Below, in pieces: positions 56,567 through 64,000 of a stretch of DNA of 64,000 nt. The stretch spans positions 12,224,580 to 12,288,579 of the forward strand of contig OY783198.1 in assembly GCA_963678675.1 (NCBI GenBank). Reading direction: 5' to 3'. Both the position numbers and the translations under genes were made by a program. Source of the DNA: Xiphydria camelus. Taxonomy: Eukaryota; Arthropoda; Insecta; Hymenoptera; Xiphydriidae. Every line of letters begins with the position of its first letter. Positions within the stretch are counted from its first letter, which is position 1. The notes below the pieces were generated by a model. That model worked only from the letters and a program-made list of their open reading frames with translations. It made no database searches and was not told the DNA's origin.

Positions 56567-57709
56567 TTTTATTTTTTCCCTGTTTCCCATTGACTAGCTG
56601 CACTCTGCGGTGGTATACACACTTTGATCTTAGCTCAATGAGCCGAGAAGCTATTGAACTCTAATGAATTAGATTGAGATCTGGGCTAACCATCTTGCGT
56701 ACAAAGCATACCGCGATACCGACCCGTATAGGTATAAATATACGTGTTTACACTTGTATAACTTCTATAGAACTAACTTGCGTAGAAATGCAACATTTAT
56801 TTTAGGAAAATGTTACTTTAGTTAAGTGTAATATCGGTAATCACGCGAGTTTTTGATTTTTTCCTTGTTTACCATTGACTCGCTGCACTCTGCGGCGGTA
56901 TACACACTTTGATCTTAGCTCAATGAGCCGAGAATCTATTGAGCTCTAATGAATTAGATTGAGATCTGGACTAACAATCTTGCGTTCAAAGCATACCGCG
57001 ATACCGACCCGTACAGGTATAAATATACGTGTTTACACATGTATAACTTCTATAGAACTAACTTGCGTAGAAATGCAACATTTATTTTAGGAAAATGTTA
57101 TTTTAGTTAAGCGTCATATCGGTAATCACGCGAGTTTTTTATTTTTTCCCTGTTTCCCATTGACTAGCTGCACTCTGCGGTGGTATACACACTTTGATCT
57201 TAGCTCAATGAGCCGAGAAGCTATTGAACTCTAATGAATTAGATTGAGATCTGGGCTAACCATCTTGCGTACAAAGCATACCGCGATACCGACCCGTATA
57301 GGTATAAATATACGTGTTTGCACTTGTATAACTTCTATAGAACTAACTTGCGTAGAAATGCAACATTTATTTTAGGAAAATGTTACTTTAGTTAAGTGTA
57401 ATATCGGTAATCACGCGAGTTTTTGATTTTTTCCTTGTTTACCATTGACTCGCTGCACTCTGCGGCGGTATACACACTTTGATCTTAGCTCAATGAGCCG
57501 AGAATCTATTGAGCTCTAATGAATTAGATTGAGATCTGGACTAACAATCTTGCGTTCAAAGCATACCGCGATACCGACCCGTACAGGTATAAATATACGT
57601 GTTTACACATGTATAACTTCTATAGAACTAACTTGCGTAGAAATGCAACATTTATTTTAGGAAAATGTTATTTTAGTTAAGCGTCATATCGGTAATCACG
57701 CGAGTTTTT
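56567..57709. repeat. Two-monomer tandem duplication
   Basis: 56567-57138 and 57139-57709 are adjacent near-identical dimers of about 571 bp. Both contain GGGCTAACCATC, TTACTTTAGTTAAGTGTAA and CTAACAATCTTGCGTTC in the same order. A noticed difference is GTTTACACTTG (first) against GTTTGCACTTG (second, near 57317). Confidence 0.85.
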
Positions 57710-60180
57710 CATTTTTTCCCTGTTTCCCATTGACTCGCTGCATTCTGCGGCGGTATACGCACTTTGATCTTAGCTCAATGAGCCGAGAATCTATTGAGCT
57801 CTAATGAATTAGATTGAGATCTGGACTAACCACCTTGCGTACAAAGCATACCGCGATACCGACCCGTACAGGTAGAAATATACGTGTTTGCACATGTATA
57901 ACTTCTATGGAACTAACTTGCGTAGAAATGCATTATTTATTTTAGGAAAATGTTATTTTAAATAAGCATCATATCGGTAAACACGCGAGTTTGTTTATTT
58001 TTTCCCTGTTTCCCATTGACTCGCTGCATTCTGCGGCGGTATTCACACTTTGATCTTAGCTCAATGAACCGAGAAGCTATTGAGTTCTAATGAATTAGAT
58101 TGAGATCTGGACTAACCATCTTGCGTACAAAGCATACCGCGATACCGACCCGCGTACAGATATAAATATACGTGTTTACACATATATAACCCATAGAACT
58201 AACTTGCGTAGAAATGCAATATTTATTTTAGCGAAATGTTATTTTAGTTAAGCGTCATATCGGTAATCAATCGAGTTTTTGATATTTTCTCTGTTTCCCA
58301 ATGACTCGCTGCACTCTGCGGCGGTATACACACTTTGATCTTGGCTCATTGAGCCGAGAAGCTATTGAGCTCTAATGAATTAGATTGAGATCCGGAATAA
58401 CCATCTTGCGTAGAAAGCGTACCGCGAAACCGACGCGCACGTGGATAAATACCAACGTATTTGCAGATGTGTAATTCATGTAGAACTAACTTGCGTAGAA
58501 ATGCTATATCCATTTTTATAAGATACTATTTTAGTTAAATGTCATATCGGTAATCACGCGAGTTTTTGATTTTTTCCTTGTTTACCATTGACTCGCTGCA
58601 CTCTGCGGCGGTATACACACTTTGATCTTAGCTCAATGAGCCGAGAATCTATTGAGCTCTAATGAATTAGATTGAGATCTGGACTAACCATCTTGCGTTC
58701 AAAGCATACCGCGATACCGACCCGTACAGGTATAAATATACGTGTTTACACATGTATAACTTCTATAGAACTAACTTGCGTAGAAATGCAACATTTATTT
58801 TAGGAAAATGTTATTTTAATTAAGCGTCATATCGGTAATCACGCGAGTTTTTGTTTTTTTCCCTGTTTCTCATTGACTCGCTGCACTCTGCGGCGGTATA
58901 CACACTTTGATCTTAGCTCAATGAGCCGAGAAGCTATTGAGCTCTAACGAATTAGATTAAGATCTGGACTAACCATCTTGCGTACAAAGCATACCGCGAT
59001 ACCGACCCGTACAGGTATAAATATACGTGTTTACATATGTATAACTTCTATGGAACTAACTTGGGTAGAAATGCAATATTTATTTTAGGAAAATGTTATT
59101 TTAGTTAAGCGTCATATCGGTAATCACGCGAGTTTTTCATTTTTTCCCTGTTTCCCATTGACTCGCTGCACTCTGCGGCGGTATACACACTTTGATCTTA
59201 GCTCAATGAGCCGAGAATCTATTGAGCTCTAATGAATTAGATTGAGATCTGGACTAACCACCTTGCGTACAAAGCATACCGCGATACCGACCCGTACAGG
59301 TAGAAATATACGTGTTTGCACATGTATAACTTCTATGGAACTAACTTGCGTAGAAATGCATTATTTATTTTAGGAAAATGTTATTTTAAATAAGCATCAT
59401 ATCGGTAATCACGCGAGTTTGTTTATTTTTTCCCTGTTTCCCATTGACTCGCTGCATTCTGCGGCGGTATTCACACTTTGATCTTAGCTCAATGAACCGA
59501 GAAGCTATTGAGTTCTAATGAATTAGATTGAGATCTGGACTAACCATCTTGCGTACAAAGCATACCGCGATACCGACCCGCGTACAGATATAAATATACA
59601 TGTTTACACATATATAACTTCCATAGAACTAACTTGCGTAGAAATGCAATATTTATTTTAGCGAAATGTTATTTTAGTTAAGCGTCATATCGGTAATCAA
59701 TCGAGTTTTTGATATTTTCTCTGTTTCCCAATGACTCGCTGCACTCTGCGGAGGTATACACACTTTGATCTTGGCTCATTGAGCCGAGAAGCTATTGAGC
59801 TCTAATGAATTAGATTGAGATCCGGAATAACCATCTTGCGTAGAAAGCGTACCGCGAAACCGACGCGCACGTGGATAAATACCAACGTATTTGCAGATGT
59901 GTAATTCATGTAGAACTAACTTGCGTAGAAATGCTATATCCATTTTTATAAGATACTATTTTAGTTAAATGTCATATCGGTAATCACGCGAGTTTTTGAT
60001 TTTTTCCTTGTTTACCATTGACTCGCTGCACTCTGCGGCGGTATACACACTTTGATCTTAGCTCAATGAGCCGAGAATCTATTGAGCTCTAATGAATTAG
60101 ATTGAGATCTGGACTAACCATCTTGCGTTCAAAGCATACCGCGATACCGACCCGTACAGGTATAAATATACGTGTTTACA
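57710..60180. repeat. Five-monomer duplication with period about 1428 bp
   Basis: About 57710-58750 is repeated at about 59138-60180. Shared rare markers are CATTCTGCGGCGGTATTCAC (58026/59453), CCGCGTACAGATATAAATATA (58150/59577) and GCGCACGTGGATAAATACC (58436/59866). The period is 1427-1430 bp. The 3-bp change is the loss of TTC in ATATATAACCCATAG near 58187, compared with ATATATAACTTCCATAG in the second copy. Confidence 0.83.
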
Positions 60181-60457
60181 TATGTATAACTTCTATGGAA
60201 CTAACTTGGGTAGAAATGCAATATTTATTTTAGGAAAATGTTATTTTAATTAAGCGTCATATCGGTAATCACGCGAGTTTTTCATTTTTTCCCTGTTTCC
60301 CATTGACTCGCTGCACTCTGCGGCGGTATACACACTTTGATCTTAGCTCAATTAGCCGAGAAGTTATTGAGCTCTATTGAATTAGATTGAGATCTGGACT
60401 AACCATCTTGCGTACAAAGCATACCGCGATACCGACCCGTACAGGTATAAATATACG

Positions 60458-60459
60458 TG
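60458..60459. other. Target site duplication, left copy (TG)
   Basis: The satellite reads ATACGTG up to 60459 and resumes as TGTTTACACG at 61404. Compared with the empty sister site at 54507-54508, only TG is duplicated. Two base pairs is short enough for chance overlap, but it is exactly what the comparison of filled and empty sites gives. Confidence 0.8.
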
Positions 60460-60480
60460 CCCTTGGCAAAGTTTTCCATT
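60460..60480 (+). repeat. Left terminal inverted repeat
   Basis: It begins CCCTTGGCAAAG and ends CCATT. It matches the reverse complement of the right end at 18 of 21 positions, with mismatches at positions 9, 14 and 16. These ends would be the binding and cleavage sites of a transposase. Confidence 0.88.
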
Positions 60481-60735
60481 GAGTGTTTAATGGTAATGAA
60501 TGGGACTTAAAGGTAATCAATGGGATCGCAATGGAAATTCAGAGGGAAACATGAAATAGCACTTTCTACCATTCAATATAAATGGGAATCCACTGGCAAA
60601 TCAGTGGGAAATATTGAAGGGTATGTATTCCCATTCGTTACCAATGGAGGACCAATGGCAAGTTACTGGGAACATTTAAGTGGTATTTTGTTCCAATGGT
60701 AACTAATGGGAGTCCAATGGCAAATAACGGAGTTC
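60481..60735. repeat. Left subterminal zone with AATGG motifs
   Basis: This AT-rich stretch has repeated short motifs: AATGGTA at 60489, AATGGGA at 60499 and 60519, AATGGAA near 60530, then several CCAATGG and CCATT copies. Two longer direct repeats are visible: GACCAATGGCAAGTTAC near 60649 and GTCCAATGGCAAATAAC near 60712. GTTACCAATGG (near 60638) and CCAATGGTAAC (near 60694) form an inverted pair with one mismatch. Clustered subterminal motifs are known in several transposon families as extra transposase binding sites. That role is inferred here. Confidence 0.7.
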
Positions 60736-61150
60736 CATGCGGAAGCCGGTTACGACTAGACGCGTCGCGGATCGATCGCAGGAAACAGTGCCGATACAGC
60801 GATATTACAGGATAATCGCAGCGATTTTTCGGATCAGGGGAGAGCAGAGCGTGCCGCCAGCAAGAACACGCAGGAGGAAGAGAGGGGACTGCTCTAGATT
60901 TCAAAGGAGGGTTTCAAAAAAGTTAAAAGAAAAGGTGAGGTTAGGGGAAGATGGGCAGTGGAAGAGGAGGTGGAGCACGCGGGGGGATGATTCGGGCGCC
61001 GTCGGATCAGGAAAGTCGGAAAAAGCCGAGGGGACAGCGGGAAGACCGACCGAGGCGCCAGAAGGAAAGCGGAGGAAAGGCAGACCAAGAAGCGCGAACA
61101 GAGATGACGCGGCTGCGGCTGCGGCCACGGGCGGTCTTGGACACAAATAG
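60736..61150. other. GC-rich, purine-skewed core of the transposon, origin unknown
   Basis: The core differs sharply from the AT-rich satellite and transposon ends. By hand count 60841-61080 is about 74% purine on the plus strand (178 of 240), and 60961-61080 is about 64% GC with frequent CpG. A frame open from ATG 60737 to TAG 61150 would give 137 residues, very rich in Arg, Lys, Gly and Ala, with a KRRKGRPRS stretch resembling an AT-hook and a run of five or six Ala. A second frame (60951-61154, 67 residues) overlaps it. These openings are expected from low-stop GC-rich sequence and I recognise no domain. The core may be captured host sequence or a diverged transposon interior. Confidence 0.6.
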
Positions 61151-61382
61151 CTAAGTAAAGTATCACTCAACAAATGGGAAATAGATGATTATAATTGAAT
61201 GGGAATTAATTCCATTTCACGAATGGTAATGTCAACGGTATGAAAACACCATTAAACGAATGGGAAAATAAATGGGATGTCGAATGGTAGTATAAGTGGG
61301 AAAGATACCATTGGCAAAACCCCATTGATTTACCTTTGACAGACTGTCAGTGGTATCCAATGGGATTTTTTAAATGGTATTT
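61151..61382. repeat. Right subterminal zone with AATGG motifs
   Basis: This AT-rich stretch mirrors the left zone in motif content: AATGGGAA near 61173 and 61199, AATGGTAA near 61223, AATGGGAAAATAAATGGGAT near 61259, AATGGTAG near 61283, ACCATTGGC near 61308 and CCAATGGGAT near 61357. Motifs occur mainly in the same orientation as on the left. No gene or reading frame of note. Confidence 0.7.
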
Positions 61383-61403
61383 AATGGGAGACTTAGCCAA
61401 GGG
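61383..61403 (-). repeat. Right terminal inverted repeat
   Basis: Read on the minus strand it starts CCCTTGGCTAAG and ends CCCATT, matching the left end at 18 of 21 positions. Confidence 0.88.
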
Positions 61404-61405
61404 TG
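61404..61405. other. Target site duplication, right copy (TG)
   Basis: TG repeats the two bases at 60458-60459; the satellite monomer then continues with TTTACACGTG in register. Confidence 0.8.
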
Positions 61406-62699
61406 TTTACACGTGTATAACTTCTATAGAACTAACTTGCGTAGAAATGCAACATTTATTTTAGGAAAATGTTATTTTAGTTAAGCGTAATATCGGTAAT
61501 CACGCGAGATTTTTATTTTTTCCCTGTTTCCCATTGACTCGCTGCACTCTGCGGCGGTATACACACTTTGATCTTAGCTCAATGAGCCGAGAAACTATTG
61601 AGCTCTAATGAATTAGATTGAGATCTGGACTAACCATCTTGCGTACAAAGCATACCGCGATACCGACCCGTACAGGTATAAATATACGTATTTACACATG
61701 TATAACTTCTATAGAACTAGCATGCGTAGAAATGCAATATTTATTTTAGGAAAATGTTATTTTAGTTAAGCGTCATATCGGTAATCAATCGAGTTTTTGA
61801 TATTTTCTCTGTTTCCCATTGACTAGCTGCACTCTGCGGCGGCATACACACTTTGATCTTAGCTCAATGAGCCGAGAAGCTATTGAGCTCTAATGAATTA
61901 GATTGAGATCCGGAATAACCATCTTGCGTACAAAGCGTACCGCGAAACCGACCCCCACATGGATAAATACCAACGTATTTGCAGATGTGTAATTTATGTA
62001 GAACTAACTTGCGTAGAAATGCAATATCCATTTTTATAATATACTATTTTAGTTAAATGTCATATCGGTAATCACGCGAGTTTTATATTTTTTCCTTGTT
62101 TACCATTGACTCGCTGCACTCTGCGGCGGTATACACACTTTGATCTTAGCTCAATGAGCCGAGAAGCTATTGAGCTCTAATGAATTAGATTGAGATCTGG
62201 ACTAACCATCTTGCGTACAAAGCATACCGCGATACCGACTCGTACAGGTATAAATAAACGTGTTTACACATGTATAACTTCTATAGAACTAACTTGCGTA
62301 GAAATTCAATATTTATTTTAGGAAAATGTTATTTTAGTTAAGCGTCATATCGGTAATCACGCGAGTTTTTTTATTTTTTCCCTGTTCCCCACTGACTTGC
62401 TGCACTCTCCTGCGGTATACACACTTTGATCTTAGCTCAATGAGCCAAGAAGTTATTGAGCTCTAATGAATTAGATTGAGATGTGGACTAACCATCTTGC
62501 GTGCAAAGCATACCGCGATACCGACCCGTACAAGTATAAATATACGTGTTTACACATGTATAACTTCTATAGAACTAACTTGCGTAGAAATGCAATATTT
62601 ATTTTAGGAATATGTTATTTTAAATAAGCGTGATATCGGTAATCAAGCGAGTTTTTCATTTTTTCCCCTGTTTCCCATTGACTCGCTGCACTCTGCGGC

Positions 62700-64000
62700 G
62701 GTATACACACTTTGATCTTAGCTCAATGAGCCGAGAAGCTATTGAGCTGTAATGAATTAGATTGAGATCTGGACTAACCATCTTGCGTACAAAGCATACC
62801 GCGATACCGACCCGTACAGGTATTAATATACGTGTTTACACATGTATGACTTCTATAGAACTAACTTGCTTAGGAATGCAATATTTATTTTATTAAAATG
62901 TTATTTTAGTTAAGCGTCATATCGGTAATCAATCGAGTTTTTGATATTTTCTCTGTTTCCCACTGACTCGCTGCACTCTGCGGCAGTATACACACTTTGA
63001 TCTTGGCTCATTGAGCCGAGAAGATATTGAGCTCTAATGAATTAGATTGAGATCTGGACTAACCATCTTGCGTTCAAAGCATACCGCGATACCGACCCGT
63101 ACAGGTATAAATATACGTGTTTACACATGTATAACTTCTATAGAACTAACTTGTGTAGAAATGCAATATTTATTTTAGGAAAATGTTATTTTATTTAAGC
63201 GTAATATCGGTAATCACGCGAGATTTTTATTTTTTCCCTGTTTCCCATTAACTCGCTTCACTCTGCGGCGGTATACACACTTTGATCTTAGCTCAATGAG
63301 CCGAGAAGTTATTGAGCTCTAATGAATTAGATTGAGATCTGGACTAACCATCTTGCGTACAAAGCATACCGCGATACCGACCCGTACAGGTATAAATATA
63401 CGTGTTTACACGTGTATAACTTCTATAGAACTAACTTACGTAGAAATGCAATATTCTTTTTAGGAAAATGTTATTTTAGTTAAGCGTAATATCGGTAATC
63501 ACGCGAGATTTTCATTTTTTCCCTGTTTCCCATTGACTCGCTGCACTCTGCGGCGGTAAACACACTTTGAACTTAGCTCAATGAGCCGAGAAGTTATTGA
63601 GCTCTAATGAATTAGATTGAGATCTGGACTAAAACCATCTTGCGTACAAAGCATACCGCGATACCGACCCGTACAGGTATAAATATACGTGTTTAAACTT
63701 GTATAACTTCTATAGAACTAACTTGCGTAGAAATGCAATATTTATTATAGGAAAATGTTATTTTAGTTAAGCGTCATATCGGTATTCACGCGAGTTTTTT
63801 ATTTTTTCCCTGTTTCCCATTGACTAGCTGCACTCCGCGGCGGTATACACACTTTGATCTTAGCTCAATGAGCCGATAAGTTATTGAGCTGTAATGAATT
63901 AGATTGAGATCTGGACTAACCATCTTGCGTACAAAGCATACCGCGATACCGACCCGTACAGGTATAAATATACGTGTTTACACATGTATAACTTCTATAG
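62700..64000. repeat. Copy of unit D segment 50950-52250
   Basis: This part matches 50950-52250 at offset 11750, with rare markers in common: GGCGGTAAACACAC (51805/63555) and CGGTATTCACGCG (52030/63780). The copy carrying both markers at 49771-53330 is thus the closest relative, closer than the tandem neighbour at 42062, which lacks GGTAAACAC. Confidence 0.82.

Larger units (their letters stand above)
1..60459. repeat. Left part of 285-bp satellite array (about 211 monomers)
   Basis: The whole stretch is a head-to-tail tandem array. The motif TTTCCCATTGACTCGC or a close variant recurs at 11, 296, 581, 866, 1152, 1437, 1722, 2007, 2292, 2577 and onward, a spacing of 285 bp with occasional 1-3 bp drift in the T-rich linker. 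All copies run in one orientation; no inverted monomer was seen. Neighbouring monomers differ at a few to a few tens of sites, but monomers many units apart can be nearly identical, which is the signature of higher-order repeats made by unequal exchange. Every monomer contains stops in all frames, so no gene is expected. By analogy with other eukaryotic satellites the array is probably heterochromatic, but the sequence does not show whether it is centromeric. Confidence 0.97.
53331..60459. repeat. Less homogenised satellite segment
   Basis: Monomers here carry more private substitutions than elsewhere and fewer long matches to other blocks. Examples are CACATGAG near 53465, GTGATAACACATGTACAAC near 54790, CACTATGATC near 55523, CCCGTGTACAGATATAAATATAC near 56152 and TTTAGCGAAATG near 56231. 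Pieces of block A are still visible (TAGAAATATA subtype near 55350, the deleted monomer at 55771). Repetition is mainly short-range: two-monomer and five-monomer duplications. The segment ends at the transposon. Confidence 0.75.
60460..61403. mobile_element. Non-autonomous DNA transposon (944 bp), superfamily unknown
   Basis: This is the only non-satellite segment in the window. It begins CCCTTGGC and ends GCCAAGGG, with imperfect inverted ends of 21 bp (18 matches) and a 2-bp TG duplication. Inside are AT-rich subterminal zones with many AATGGGA, AATGGTA and CCAATGG motifs, around a GC-rich core. No open frame resembles a transposase or contains a recognisable DDE-type catalytic pattern, so it would need an enzyme supplied in trans. 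The 2-bp duplication excludes families with fixed TA, TTAA or 8-bp duplications. CACTA-like (2-3 bp) or ISL2EU-like (2 bp) groups are compatible, but the CCCTTGGC end is not the CACTA terminus. I do not recognise the family. Confidence 0.85.
61404..64000. repeat. Right part of the satellite array (about 9 monomers)
   Basis: The interrupted monomer resumes exactly at the target site and the array continues to the window edge with the same period and orientation. About 61590-62690 resembles 9717-10815: GAGAAACTATTGAG, ACTAGCATGCG, a CCCCCACATGG divergent segment near 61958, AATAAACGTG, GATGTGGAC. One monomer of that series is then missing. From about 62700 the match changes to unit D. The last monomer is cut by the window end. 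Confidence 0.95.

Noticed and set aside
1..60459. CRISPR-like array of regularly spaced repeats
   Set aside because: The repeated unit is the whole 285 bp with no unique spacers; variation is by substitution, as in eukaryotic satellites.
60520..60702. Open frame of 60 codons in the left subterminal zone
   Set aside because: It is short and lies in AT-rich repeated AATGG motifs, with no domain and no supporting context.
60737..61150. Open frame of 137 codons in the transposon core, with Arg/Lys-rich, AT-hook-like product
   Set aside because: It is low complexity without a recognisable domain. The opposite strand and other frames are open over the same GC-rich stretch, as expected from composition. 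It is not called as a gene.
60638..61173. Minus-strand open frames of 88-90 codons over the core
   Set aside because: They overlap each other and the plus-strand frames and are rich in Ser, Pro, Leu and Phe. They are shadows of a purine-rich plus strand.
60460..61403. piggyBac-type element because of the CCC start
   Set aside because: The flanks show TG rather than the TTAA duplication that piggyBac requires, and no TTAA lies at the junctions.
60460..61403. Helitron or retroelement insertion
   Set aside because: Clear terminal inverted repeats, no poly-A tail, no CTRR hairpin end, no long terminal repeats and no reverse transcriptase.
1..64000. CENP-B box in the monomer
   Set aside because: No match to TTCG....A..CGGG was found on either strand of the usual monomer; TTCGG occurs only in a rare variant without the remainder.
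1..64000. Insect-type telomeric repeat (TTAGG)
   Set aside because: TTAGG occurs once per monomer in ATTTTAGGAAAATG but never in tandem.

Overview
This window is almost entirely one tandem satellite DNA array. A monomer of about 285 bp (usually 285, sometimes 284-288, and 240 in one deleted form) is repeated head to tail roughly 220 times over 1-60459 and 61404-64000. Its phase can be followed by the conserved TTTCCCATTGACTCGC motif. No protein-coding gene, rRNA, tRNA, CRISPR array or bacterial-type operon is supported. The monomer has stops in every frame, so 60 kb passes without a usable reading frame. Such an array points to eukaryotic constitutive heterochromatin (centromeric, pericentromeric or subtelomeric). 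CpG is not depleted: 12 CpG in the 285-bp monomer at 2817-3101, which is 36% GC. That argues against a genome with heavy germline CpG methylation and fits an invertebrate such as an insect. The species cannot be named from the sequence.

Layout. The array is a mosaic of higher-order blocks, dated relative to each other by shared variants. A monomer carrying CTGCGGTGG serves as an anchor at 1, 5949, 8232, 12801, 19035, 23840, 29788, 32071, 36068, 42062, 44918, 49771 and 52625. The segment from 1 to about 13780 recurs almost unchanged from 23840 to about 37050, differing mainly by a two-monomer deletion. Between these copies lie rearranged versions of the same block (13781-19034 and 19035-23839). 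From 36068 to 42061 is a shuffled region. From 42062 a newer unit of about 7.7 kb starts and repeats from 49771. About 53330-60459 is a less homogeneous stretch with private variants. From 61404 the array continues, and by about 62700 it is again nearly identical to 50950-52250.

The one non-satellite segment is a 944-bp DNA-transposon-like insertion at 60460-61403. It has imperfect 21-bp terminal inverted repeats starting CCCTTGGC, a 2-bp TG target duplication, AT-rich subterminal zones full of AATGGGA/AATGGTA motifs, and a GC-rich, purine-skewed core. A sister monomer at about 54345-54630 keeps the uninterrupted target site, so the insertion boundaries can be read directly. No transposase is encoded, so the element is non-autonomous. 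Its superfamily is not recognised.

Nothing here supports a new multi-gene biological system. The interest lies in how the satellite is built and reshuffled, in an internal duplication and conserved dyad in the monomer, and in the unclassified transposon with its odd core.
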